A stretch of 64,000 bases of DNA from Zychaea mexicana (lineage: Eukaryota; Mucoromycota; Mucoromycetes; Mucorales; Lichtheimiaceae). The stretch is from NCBI RefSeq assembly GCF_025766255.1, contig NW_026516728.1, positions 186,001 to 250,000 on the forward strand, read 5' to 3'. The position numbers and the translations under genes are program-made. The notes under the pieces were generated by a model. That model had not been told where the DNA came from. It saw only the letters and a list, made by a program, of their open reading frames with translations, and did no database searches. This document shows positions 35,260 to 48,199 of the stretch, one piece after another. Position 1 is the first letter of the stretch, and each line of letters starts with the position of its first letter.

Positions 35260-37638
35260 TTAATGCGACCGTACTTTAGCACGTTCAATACGTCGTTCTC
35301 GTCTTGCCATCACAGATAGCAAGTCATTCTCGTCTTCATCCGAGTCATCATGGTCAGATTCACTTTCACTGACCTGATCCAGCTTATTTCCCGCATCCGG
35401 ATAGAGCGTCGTTAACTTTTCACGTACAGCTCGTTTTTCAGTTGCGCGGTCTGCATCGTTATCATCTGAATCGGGAAACATGTCAAAGTACTGGATGTTG
35501 CTATCCGGCGTTGTTGTCACCTCATCACTCCCACCATTTACTTTGGTTGAAGCACTGGTAGGAGTTTTTTGCTCCTCATCATCTTCTTCATCTGAATCGG
35601 GAAAGATATGAAAAGTGTACACCCCGCCGCCTTCTAGGCCAGGGATTGGGTCGCGTGCTTTGGATACTACGGGCAAAGGCACAGAGTTGATCGTGGGTAA
35701 TGGTTTTTCATGAGTGGACATGGCGCGTACAATTGCAGGCGGTAGTGGGGACATCGGTGACGCAGTAATAGAGGAAGGTGATGGAGCAGTTTCTGGGGCT
35801 GGTTTTGATTCTACGTAAGATGGAGGTGGCGGGATTGCCGCTGACGATGGTGTTGGACTTGAAGGTGGCACAGCAACAGGTGGCGGAGGAGGAGAATGGC
35901 TGGAGGATGCCGACTGTAGCTGCTGTGGCTGAGGTTGAGGCTGAGGCAGGTTCTTGGATACATCCGTAATGGATGAATTAGCCGACTGTGCTGGTGATGT
36001 TTGGATGGTAGTTGAAGGCATCTGACCAGAGTTAACCGACGATGCCGAGCTTTGTGGTTTCGCACCATTACTGTTGATGGTATTACTATTGCTGTTGTTG
36101 CTGTTATTCCGTGGCCGGAACGATGACATGACCTGGCGCAAGGAGCTGCCACCTTTGCTGCTGCTGCCGACACTGATGCTGCTTTCGTTATTATTACTAA
36201 GCACTGGCACACCTGCAACAGGATCCATCTTCGATCGGCGACGGAACATGCCTTTCATACGGTCCGTCATTTTTTTGTTGTTATCTTTGGTTGGGGTTGT
36301 GATAGCTGTAAAGCGAGAGGTTTCTCCTCGCGCGATTTTGCTCGATTCATAGCGTGGCTCCTGTACTCGTTGTTGTTCTGGTGGTGATGGCTGCTGCTGC
36401 TGCTGTTGGGGTTGTCGTTGTTGCGTATCGATGTGCATTGGGATCCCGACTAGCATATACTGCATAGCCGATGTGTTGTTGTCGGATGGGAGTTCAGTAT
36501 ACAAGGCGCTTGGATGGGCGTGAACGGAAAGAAACACACTGTACTCGACCGACGCAAGCTCGCCCTGCTCTTCTGTAATGGATGGCACACAATCATATGG
36601 GATTTGCAGTGTCTCAGTCAATGTTTGGACTGAATAGCCAGTTCGCAATGCCAAATCCAGATCGCGTGTCACCGTCGATAACTCCTTTGTCAAGGTTTCC
36701 GTCCGTTCACCACATTGGATCTTACACATTCGCACAAGCGACAAAGAAATGCCGTTTCTACGAGTGTACTTACAGTCATGCCATACATGAGCCACTACTG
36801 GTATCGTAGCACCTGATAACCATCCCATAAATTAATCTTCAGTTTTGTCGAAAAAAGAAATAATATAAGGGGGAAAGTTTAATACTACCTCGTGGAGAAA
36901 CTTTGAATGGAACAGTGATACGGGCAGCAGTTCTGTACTCGGCACGATCTTGAAGTACGGTCGACAAGTATGTTTTTTCACTGGTCTGTTGCTGCTGTTG
37001 GGATGGATCGTCGTTTCCGGAGATAGTACTAGTAGCCATAACCGGCACAGCTGCACGCGCTTTAATGGGCATTGGATCGAACGTTTGATGATCCAATGCT
37101 ACTTCAACTACATACTCGACGTTGGACGTGGCACCCATCACTGTATCATTGATCTATTAACAGAAAAAAAATCATATTTAGTTCCTCGTTTTCTTATGTT
37201 ACACCACCTATTTACGATCAAATCGACAACACACAGCCAACAATACATATAGAAACTACTCTTTTTTACCTCAAAACTGCTAGGTAGCGGACGATCGTTT
37301 GGCAAAGTGATTTGAAAAGAAAAAGTGGCCCGGCCGTCGACTTGTATCAGAGTTCCGGGCGTCGACAATTCAGACGAGTGAACAAAAGCATCGCTATTGG
37401 GATCGAGATGAAACACCTCGTTAAAGTACTCTTTACGGTCAAACTGGCCCGCGAGCTGAGCGACAATGCGACCAGTCCAGACGAGTCGTAATGCCGCAAA
37501 TGTTAATGACTTGCCACCTGCTGTGTTGACAGAGACATTGCCCCTGATCTGCTGTCCTGGTTGATAATAGGCTTGTTGGTTGGCAACTGTGATATCCAAC
37601 TGAGTGGCGCTGTCGTTGTTGTTGTTGTTGTCCGCCAT
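35260..37638 (-). CDS. alpha-arrestin (ART-like) with PPxY motif
   Basis: Three exons (37270-37638, 36889-37153, 35260-36812) give 728 residues. Residues ~10-130 are an arrestin-N fold (LDITVANQQAYYQPGQQIRGNV, RLVWTGRI, FSFQITLPNDRPLPSSFE). Residues ~130-335 are the arrestin-C half (VEYVVEVAL, ARITVPFKVSPRGATIPV). Fungal arrestin-related traffickers link plasma-membrane transporters to the Rsp5 ubiquitin ligase through PPxY motifs. Here PPPPSY is at 539-544. The long Ser/Asn/Gln/Pro-rich tail ends in acidic segments with two copies of FPDSD (615-619 and 657-661). Runs of basic residues (MKGMFRRRSK, 397-406) could touch membrane or be phosphoregulated. Which cargo it serves cannot be read from sequence. 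Confidence 0.88.
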
Positions 37639-40600
37639 ATCGTATAATTTTATGCAAAATAGACCAGGAACACCCCTTCTTTAATGGCGGTTATGTTGAT
37701 AAATACACAGGTTTTTTTTCTTCAAAACTGAAAAGAAGAGAGGGAGGAAAAAAAGAAGGAAATAATAAATGGCTGGTGCAACGTTAATCCCTCAACCTTC
37801 GACAATGATATACAGCCTCTTTTCTCTACAAGGCAACAGGCGGGGCTGAGCGTCTTGTTTCTATTTATTCAATAAAGTTACAAGCCAGCATCTTTCATGC
37901 GTGAAGAAACCACTGCCGCTGTGGAGTAGATAGCTTGTCTCACTTTATGATGGACATTTCGAAATGTTTTTCAATCTATTCCAAGATAGTCCGGCTCTTT
38001 TTCGTCAAGACTATATTCATCATAATCCTAAAGCTAGGCGATTGTTACACAGTATTTGGTATCGACGGCAAGCGAATGAGCTGAGATTGGAAGCCCTCGT
38101 TTGAAAGTGAAAGGTCTGCTACCTCTTACCTTCAGAAATCAGTATAGCTACTAACTTCAATCGTCGTGAGTTTGATTTGTAATAAGATATACGCCCATTT
38201 CCACCCATAGATAGGTATGGATATGAATGTTTTTGAAGAAAGGTAACAATCGAACCTATACACTCTTCCGTCGTATGGATCAAGTTGCATAATCAATCAG
38301 TCTCAGTAAATACAAATTGCTCCTACTAGCTCTGCCACAACGCATGAACTTGCTCTAATAAGCCCGTACTCACATATCACCACCCATCACTAGCAAACGC
38401 ATACTTCTACTCCCATCTTTAAATGCTGGAGCTTCACTGTAGCACTCTAACAGTGGTCAGTAAGCTTTCAACAGTACGATGCAGCACCTTTAGTATTGAC
38501 TGTAAACATCCAATAATGCCACGTAGCACCTCCAAAAATAGCCAGCGAGCTTTTGACAATACTATGTAGCACCTTTAAAATGAGCGGTAACCTCCGGGCT
38601 ACGTAATATTACTAACAGTGGCCGGTAGACTTTAACAGTGCTATTTAGCACATGTAGCATCAGTAACACTTCAACAGTGTATAAGTTAGCACCTCTAACA
38701 ATGGCCGGTGAACCTCTAGATTAAGGGTATTCCATGGCTGTTGTTTTTCTGATGACTTATAGCATAATTAGTTCATCCGAGGCACACCAATCCGAATTTG
38801 TTTGTTCGAACACATAGTGCTGTTATTTCGTTCGAGGCATCTCAGGGCTAATTGTCCTTAACACCATCAAATGCTAAATCCAACAGGTGGATGATTAAAG
38901 ACACCCGTAAACCGGCACTATTATTATTATACAATGTTTTTGACTCTCGCTGACTTTGTAAAGCGTTTCGACCCTGGGAAGACAAGCAACCCGGGCATAT
39001 TCTTTACCTGCCACAAAATACTTTTCCTCGGGGTAAATACTGACACCATTTCTGCCATTATTACTGTATTGGCGAGGCTTTTGTTGCCGTGTCGTTTCTT
39101 CATGGCTGCAGGAAGGGTATTAAAACATCTGGTAGTGCATCAAGTGAGTTGTTTTGACATCTTATGTATGTACACTACCTCTACCTTTTTCCGCATCCCT
39201 TCTCGCGTCAACCTTTGAATGTCTACTTAGTTTCCTGGTCGCGCGTTTTATCTGGGTCAGGTCCTTTTTGTCTGCTGCATCGTTATAAGGGATCAATTGA
39301 TCCATAAATATGCTAATTCATTGTGCCATGCGCTGCTTTGACGGTTTCTCTGATTTTCCTTTACCTATCGCCATCATTTATGTCATCAGTAAACTGCTAC
39401 TTTTCGATAGCACTTTCAACGGGTACAAGTAAAAAAAAATAGCTTGTGAAAGCAAAACGCTCGATAATTTGCCGGACATCGTGGACCTGTCGGTACAACA
39501 ATAAATTAGCCATTGTGCGTCAACTTGTATGTAGTAAAGTCATGAAAACTGCAAGGAAGCTTCTGGACTATAAATTGGGTCATTGTATATTACATATCTT
39601 GCCTCTGCTTCCAAAAGATATTTTTTGAAATAAGTACAAACATTCCCTAGCCGTATAGACGCAAAAAGGGGCAATGTTGCTCAAGTTTCTCTGATGATTA
39701 TCAGGGCTATCGGAGCCATCATAGCACAATGACAATGACAACGACGACCGGTGATACACATTAGACGATACGTATGAGAATAAGGATGAGAGTGACAAGG
39801 GAAACACTGTCATGACTGCTGCTCATATGGTGAACCTTACTCGCAAGCGTATTTTCAGATTGATAAAAGCCATTACATAGCAGAAGTCTCTTGACAAAAG
39901 TCGAAACAGAAACTAAAAAGGTTGGTCCAACCATTATCTTCAGCTTAATGACAAGGTGCTCGGTATAGTGATAGCAAATAATGATTGACGAGACAAGATA
40001 ATTAAATCGTTGATTCTTGGTGTTTCTTGGTGAGAACCATTTTTAAGTAGAAGAAAAGGAACACGTTCAAACAAGAGGGTGCAATATGTGGTTGCATAAG
40101 TGTATCTAATTTAATTGAAGCACTTGGCGCGAACAGATAAGAACATGGATATAATTTGACATCATTATTTTAATTCCCGGGGACATTTGTGCCTTTGAAA
40201 AAACAAGCGGATCTGGACTTTGTTAAAGAAGGCATGGGCCATCGCGAGCAAAAGACTTTCAAATCCACTTGAGCACCATAGTCAAGACTGTTAAATCAGA
40301 CGCATTTAATACCTACATTGAAATCAACCTAAGTATCTCCCCCTGGAGTTGCTCTTGACCAGGAACCACTGTATCTATAACATTAACTTCGTGATCAACA
40401 TCATCTGTTCAAAATTCCTTGTTGTTTATGTGTATGAAACGTTGCTTGTCTCAAAAAGGATAATATGCTTGTGAATGAGTTTATATGAAGAGAATGGGTG
40501 TCCTGCTAGACCTTTGAGGATGGTGCTTGTAGCGTTGCTGCTGTATAATGGTGATCTTGTTTGTCACCTTATCAGCGCTGTGTATTTTATATCATCAAAA

Positions 40601-41268
40601 AGGAATGCCTCCCGTGCTAAAGTTTGGAAATGCTTGTTGTCATTGAAACACTATAATCGCTGATGATAACATGCGTTAAGTCATAACAGCAAAAAACACA
40701 GGATCGATAATATATTCGACCTAGATCCCATAACACTACGTAAGGTTATTCCTTTCATTAAATTGAAAGTTCACTCTTCATACGACACTATCTCGAACAC
40801 TACGCTTGATTCGCGCATATTGATACACACCAGCCCTATTTGCTGGAGGCTGTATATATATACCACCTTTGCTATATACTTTAGCATCTTTAATGTATGC
40901 AGACACGCCAAGAGAGTAGTCTGGATCACTCTCGTTCTAATAAGTTTTATACCACATCGTAGAAGTGGTTAACGCGAAAACGGAAATTATAGAATTTGTG
41001 TCAAAGTAGAGGTCAAAGCATTTTAAAGATTTCGCCATCTTCTATCCGTGATACGACACTTGTTCCTTCTCAATGATGCATTGTGTGCGCGATATTGCTG
41101 GACTAGTAACAGTAATAATAGAGACATTGGCTGGTATGATGCAAGAAAAATCCGTTGCTATTTTGAGTGTATGTAAAATATTTCGAGACAAAAGGCGGAG
41201 GCGCAGTATATGTGTATATACATAACATAACAGTATGCATTGGATAGAAAAACCTCTTTCGAAATCTT
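37639..41268. other. 3.6-kb gene-poor region
   Basis: Largest gap in the window. The first ~200 nt hold the alpha-arrestin promoter. A decayed ~42-nt tandem repeat occupies 38440-38720. Frames such as 38934-39218 (94 codons) and 40475-40663 lack family resemblance, and I could not link any with credible splice sites. It may contain degenerate mobile DNA, but no terminal repeats or transposase motifs are visible. Confidence 0.45.
38440..38720. repeat. decayed tandem repeat, ~42-nt period, about 7 units
   Basis: Units opening with TAGCACC or a variant start at 38440, 38482, 38524, 38567, ~38609, 38646 and 38687, giving spacings of 42, 42, 43, 42, 37 and 41. Shared blocks within units are AACAGTGGCCGGT and CTTTCAACAGT. 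Units have diverged well below identity, so this is an old minisatellite. Confidence 0.75.
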
Positions 41269-43265
41269 TTATCCTGCTTCTTCTTGACTATTTTGCATCT
41301 CCTTCGCAATCTAGTAAACAGAAAGGTGAAATAAGTACCACGCGATAAAAAAAAAGCAATCCAATGAAAATTAACTGTACGCAAAAAACCTACCGTTTCA
41401 ATCTCTTCAAGATCCCATCCAATCTCGCTTTTGGATACTGAAAAGTGATGTAATTCATGTGCAAGCGTCCGTAATACATGGTCGCTATATAAGTATAGGA
41501 TATCCAAAGGTAAGTTTCCCTCGTTTCTTCTTCTTCTTCTTCAACCACACTATAGCCATATACGACATTATATTCGTTTTATCTTACCTAGTATGTTGAA
41601 TCCAAGTACAATAATCATCCAAATAAATCTTGCTGTATACATAGTACACATCATGATGATCAAACAACACTTTTAAGCTCAACAGCGCCTTCAGGATAGC
41701 CCGCTTTCCCAGACGCATCAATATATACACATCCTGCATCACCTTCTCGCAAAGCGCAAAGTTTCTGTACAGTGGGTATGCCAAAGATCGACGGTAATTT
41801 GCAACAAGGACTTCTTTAAGCGTTGTGAACTGTTCCAAACATGCAATGGTCGGGCTTGTTTTACCAATGCACCATACGGATTCAACAGAGTCTTCTCCTT
41901 CGAATATCCGATGATTGTAGCTGTATGCAAATAACAGATCGACCAGACCAAGATACGTTATTTTTTCATTGGATAGTAAATCTATAAGGGCAATACACAA
42001 AAGATCAATTATACGGAGGGAAAAACACGTATCTTCTTCTTTTTCACTTACATTCTTTTTTCGGCAAGTCCCGCATCATTGCCTGCTCCTTTTCTGTAAA
42101 CTTTATTAAGGACTCTGCCGAGTCTGTGATCGAAAGCGACTGTAGATCTAGTAGTCCATCCACGCTCCCCGGTGCTTGCATTTCCTGTATCAATGGTGCT
42201 GTAAATGTAAAACACGATCAACAATCTTTCCGCTACTACGCATTAAGTACCTTCCCCAAGAAAAACGCCCCTGGGCAGTTACTAACCTTTGGTCTGCTGC
42301 TCCTTGGCAATTTTCTGTATCCGTCGTAACTCTTTGTGCCACACTGTTTTAAACTGCATGACCCGTTGTATCTCTTCATCGTTAATGAAATCCATAGCGT
42401 AATAGTCTTCGTCAAATTTAGCATCCTCTGCTTCACATCGTTCCCGTCGTCTAGATTCAACTGTTGATTTTTCTGGGTCTGATATATCGTTAATTTCATT
42501 CATCGTTTCTTGAACGTGAATAAAGTAGTTGCTGTATTGGTTGTTAAAGCCATAGGATGCCGTCGTCAAAATTTCTGTTGTTGGTAATTCTTGAGGTAGT
42601 TCCCAATTGAAATCAATCGCTATAATAAGAATTGTAATACATACATGAGTGGATCAATATGTACTACTTGATTGTGGTATGATATCGTTACCTTCTTGAA
42701 TATTTTCGTCTTGTACTTGCTCCTGCTGTTCATCAACATTATCTTCGCCACCAATCACTTCAATCAAGGGCTTTGTGGTCTTTTTATTGGATTCCTCAGG
42801 TGCTTCGCCTCGTCTCGCCAAAAGTTTACTTAACAGATCGAGATCTGTAAAATGCTCTCCCTTGTTTTCTTTAGTGATACGGACGTGAAACTGGCCGGAG
42901 GAGGGATCGTACTTTGCACTCGAATCATCGTCTTCGACAATATTGCCGGGGAAATATAAACTAATACAGCAAAAGCCAACTATAAGTATTATACGATACC
43001 GCATAATCCTTGAGTAGCTCTCCTCACTCACCGCAAAAAGTAAGGTCTTAGAAAAAACCGGAATTCACTGCCTTGAACATGAAGATCTACGTCTTGAGCC
43101 TAGTACCCAGTGGTCGTCCTTTGTTGTTAGGCAAGCTTTGATAATAATAAAAAACCGAATGTACTGTATAGTTTCTCCCAAATACCTTACCCGAACGTAT
43201 GGCGTGTTGATTGTAATAATTACGGCATTGTCGTCCTGATCGACCTTGAATGTGGGTGTAATCAT
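41269..43265 (-). CDS. SHQ1: SHQ1, H/ACA snoRNP assembly chaperone
   Basis: Chaperone that holds the pseudouridine synthase Cbf5/dyskerin before H/ACA ribonucleoprotein assembly; nuclear. Eight exons (43191-43265, 43032-43099, 42692-42960, 42287-42619, 42052-42198, 41588-41981, 41394-41484, 41269-41310) give 472 residues. N-terminal CS domain: MITPTFKVDQDDNAVIITIN, VQGSEFRFFLRPYFLRLYFPG, ending HFTDLDLL. An acidic linker follows. The Shq1 domain includes YGFNNQYSNYF, then AKFDEDYYAMDFINDEEIQ, LGLVDLLFAYSYNHR, TLKEVLVANYRRSLAYPLYR and YLDDYCTWIQ. Intron boundaries restore family sequence at every joint. The last exon adds only 13 residues. It is divergent from MGM101 with 147 nt between start codons. 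Confidence 0.95.
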
Positions 43266-43412
43266 ACTCGCGTGTTGAATGAGATCGATCGAGGTGGTAC
43301 TGTCAAAAAAAAAGTTGGCAGCAGGTGCTTCAATTTTGGCTATGTCCGAACAAAAGCAGCTGCCTAGTCACACGCACAGCTGTTCTTTCTCTTTGTTTTT
43401 ACACTATTAACC
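43266..43412. promoter_or_regulatory. shared divergent promoter of SHQ1 and MGM101
   Basis: Only 147 nt separate the two start codons, so both transcripts must initiate within or near it. No clear TATA on either strand. A run of A residues lies near 43306. Confidence 0.55.
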
Positions 43413-44750
<1,338 letters not shown>

Positions 44751-45156
44751 ACACTCCTTACTACGCTTAGCATCCTTTACATCTGTCTCCAACGGCAACA
44801 ACAACAACAATCCACTTTCTTCCTCCCTCAAGTATAAATCGCATGTTTCTGCGTGCTGTGTATAAAAAAAGTTAAATGATTATCTTAGAAAAAGAAAGCA
44901 TGACAATTGTTGTGCTATGTGATGTGACCATGTGGACCTTGTCCTGCTGTTGCTGCTGCTGCTATTGGACTCCTGCTGGTTCTGCCTGTCCTGTTGTTGT
45001 CCTGCGTGATGAAGATAATGATGCTATTCAGTACCATATAAAATGAGGGGCGCATACTGAACTTTCACTGCTTTCCACCTTTCTTCCTCTTCTCCTCTTC
45101 TATTGCCCCATAACATATTTTTAAATCAGACTACAGCAGCAATAATAACAATAATA
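44751..45156. other. spacer with a TATA-type promoter
   Basis: 406 nt. It holds the MGM101 3' region, a CTG-rich stretch near 44950-44970 and a TATA box at 45037-45043. Confidence 0.45.
45037..45043 (+). promoter_or_regulatory. TATA box before a small ORF
   Basis: TATAAAA, 114 nt upstream of the ATG at 45157. It is followed by GAGGGG, which resembles a fungal stress element core (AGGGG). Confidence 0.45.
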
Positions 45157-45405
45157 ATGGCATTACATTATTCAATCATTTTCTTCCTGATATTTCTCAA
45201 AGCAATCACATACATTGTCGCCAAGGACGATCAAGACGATGACGCCCTATCGATGAACAGCAACTACAGCGAAGAAAGTGACAACAATATTAAAAGGCAC
45301 TCGACGATGAATACAGACGACACTGCTCCCAATGAAGCAAAAGTAACATATCAAGCAGCTGCACCGCCACCATGGTCTCTTGGCATCTATGTTGTATCGT
45401 CATAA
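45157..45405 (+). CDS. candidate small secreted acidic protein
   Basis: Single-exon frame of 82 residues. Residues 1-22 (MALHYSIIFFLIFLKAITYI...) have the hydrophobic core of a signal peptide or anchor. The rest is acidic and Asn/Ser-rich (KDDQDDDALSMNSNYSEESD), then AAAPPPWSLGIYVVSS at the end. A TATA box precedes it. No family is recognised. Support is moderate: promoter and signal-like start, but no homologue recalled. Confidence 0.38.
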   Translation: MALHYSIIFFLIFLKAITYIVAKDDQDDDALSMNSNYSEESDNNIKRHSTMNTDDTAPNEAKVTYQAAAPPPWSLGIYVVSS

Positions 45406-45814
45406 TCATACAGCATCTATTACACACTGCCATCACTATGTAGTAGTAGCTCCATTCTACTATGGTATCCTCCACTCCACAATCATCGCACACCACACCT
45501 TCTTCGCAAACCACCCCATGCAGTCACGTTTATGTACATATTTGAGAAAAATACCCATCTGCGAAGATCTTTAGTGTATAAAAACAATTTTCACGTGCTT
45601 TTGTTTATTTTTTGATAAAAGATTAAAGTTACAAATTTTATATATGTACAAGTGCGCTTTTTGATTGCAACGCTGGCGGGAGGATATGTGATGATGTGCT
45701 GAAAAGATGCTCGTGTCAAAGGAAATATGCAATGGTAATAAATGAATAGTGCAAAGAAATGAAGTATGTGATTTGGGTTATTGAGAAAGAGAAGGGAAAT
45801 ATGCAAAAGGTAAA
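45406..45814. other. spacer between convergent genes
   Basis: 409 nt with the 3' ends of the small ORF and the F-box gene. A CACGTG hexamer occurs near 45594. No gene seen. Confidence 0.45.
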
Positions 45815-46814
45815 TTATGCGGCAACCCACTGGTAAAAGGAAACCATGGTATCGTTGACTATCCGGGACAGCCAGGAAGGCGATGGGGCAATACCGTTCT
45901 GCATCATCATTTTCTTCTTTTCGTCATGCGAATCTTCACTGGTAGTGCTAGTGGTGCTGGTGGTGGTAGACTCTGGCAAAGACACGACCACCTTCTCACG
46001 CGATGACGCTATCAAGACCTGGGGATCAAGCAAATCTGTGTCGCACGCAAATGACCGTGCATGCAGATACTTGATAGCAGGACTCCGGCTATCGTCATGA
46101 ACGTCATATGAAAGGCTCCAGCCGCAAGCATAAGCATCCTCGACATCCATCGAACTATTGCCAGTCGCACTTTCGTAGTCAGTCGTGATAATGGTGTGCT
46201 GTTGGCTCGGTTGGATCGGTACGGGGACAATGCGATCCTTGTAAGAAATGCTGTAGATTCGACGGGTGTTGTGAACCTTAATCAAGACTGTGCAGCCGTC
46301 AATCTGCGGTGGTGGAAGAGCAGTTTGCAAGGTCATTGTGGTGTTGTCTTGAGGCTCAAACACCATGCGGTTATTGTCGGTGTCGCAGGCGGACCAGGTG
46401 AAATCGATAGGTTTGTGTGAAACGACATGAGGTTGGTTGATCCACAAGCGCATGGTGATTTGTTGTGCGTGGCTAATGAGACGAGGTTGAGCAAGGGCGC
46501 GCAACAATCGATTGACTCGACATAATTTGAAGAGGGTGTCAGTGTCAACGTTGGCGAGGACAAGTTCGATCAGCTCGATGGGTAACGATGAGAGTGAAGC
46601 ACCACTACCACTACTAGAATAGAAAGTCAGTTCAGATATCAAATTATGCAGCAGGCAGACAGCCAGCCTTTGCTATTTATATCAGGGCAGCAGCAACCCG
46701 AAAGAGCCTTAAGATAGGTTACCTGCTAGGAATGGCACCGGGATGTAGTTTAGAATTCCAAAGCTGCTCAACAAGCGATTGAATCAAACGAGTCTGTTGG
46801 ATAAGCATGGCCAT
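45815..46814 (-). CDS. F-box protein
   Basis: Two exons (46723-46814, 45815-46613) give 296 residues. The N-terminus MAMLIQQTRLIQSLVEQLWN is a short helix. An F-box follows at ~40-75: SLPIELIELVLANV, then DTLFKLCRVNRLLRALAQP, with the usual LP...E and hydrophobic spacing. F-box proteins plug into SCF ubiquitin ligases through Skp1 and select targets with their C-terminal region. Here residues 80-230 look beta-rich without LRR or WD repeats, and the tail holds a Ser/Thr run and a basic KKKMMM stretch. The substrate is unknown. Splicing at AG|T keeps the frame into the F-box. Confidence 0.78.
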
Positions 46815-48185
46815 TGTGTCAAGTAGATATGTGTGCGTATGTGTGTGTGTTTAAAAGACTTGAAGTGCTGTAGAGAAAAAAGGGAAAGGGATTGGTAGAA
46901 TTCGGAGATTTATATAAGATGTCGAGTTGTGTGTGTTCGAAGAAGATCCAAGTCGGAAACAGCCGGGGTTGGGGGGTGTGAGTTGTGTGGGGTGGTGTGA
47001 GTCCTAGCAAGTTTATCGATAACGATCAATCGAATCTGATTGGCTGGAGCACAAACTTGAATGCAGGATGATGGGCTTCAGCATAGATAATTTGACCCAT
47101 ACACACCTCACGCAATTATACACACACACACGGGTGCCTGCATCTAGAGCAGAGAGACCACGATGTCAAAAGTGACATCATGTTGCTAGCAAACTTTATC
47201 TCTTGTGTATCTCTCATGATAAATCCTGAGTAATCATCATTTTATTATTCGAAATTAGCGACAACAACAACAACATTAACTGCTTCAGTCTTTCCTCAAA
47301 AGATAGTAGCAGTAAGTCATTATGCACAGGCCAATTTGGTTCTCTCTTTGTTGCTGGGTTGATATCGATGGGTTGTGGGGGGTGTTGAGGGGTTCAGTGG
47401 AAAGAGAGGGTAGGGGGAGGGTTTGATCGAAAGGGAGAGAACGTTAATAGAGAAATTCAATGATGCGGAGGGTTTGATTCGCGCGGGGGATAGAAAGTAG
47501 AGAACAAGGCTTCTTATCGATTGGAACGCAAATACAGAAAACTTGAATTTGGGCCGTACACAGCACACACTTTAATGGAAAGGCAGAAATTTGCAAATGA
47601 AGTGATGATGATAAAATTTATCGATTTGTGTGGGAAAAATAAAGGAGGCGCCCCACCCACCCACCTAACCACAGTCTGTACAATTTGGCGCAGTGTACAC
47701 AACATACACACGTTCACAGTTGTTATCGAGTTTCCAATCGTAGCAATCTGCCCTTCTTGTTACTCCCTATATTTGCTTATCTTTATTTTTCTTTTTCGTT
47801 TGAACTGCCAGCCGGCGATGTGCTACTCCATATCATGATCACTATCATGAATCACCGCGCATATATCTCCAAATAACTTCACTAATGCTGCTGGCTTATA
47901 GCTGGCTGATACTTCCTCATAAAGAACCTCCTTTCCCTTGCTGCCTCATCAATTCCCGCTCCTTCGACCGATCAAGTTGCTGTGGCTGCGGTGGTGAATT
48001 CACGCACTAAGTTCATACACCACACATACACACCGGCTTTTAACAAAACTCAAAAAATCATTGTGCATATCTAGAGTTTATACATATCCCATTTTACGTA
48101 GGAATTTTTCCTGTTAGATATGATGTACACCCAGGATACGTTGCTAGGTTACTAGGTGCGGACAATCTCCATGGTTAATAATTTG

Positions 48186-48199
48186 GTTACCATAGCAAC
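48186..48199. promoter_or_regulatory. perfect RFX X-box
   Basis: GTTACCATAGCAAC fits GTNRCC-N(0-3)-RGYAAC without mismatch. An extra half-site GTTGCT lies ~45 nt upstream. It is 1.4 kb from the nearest start codon on either side, so the target gene is unclear. Confidence 0.5.
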
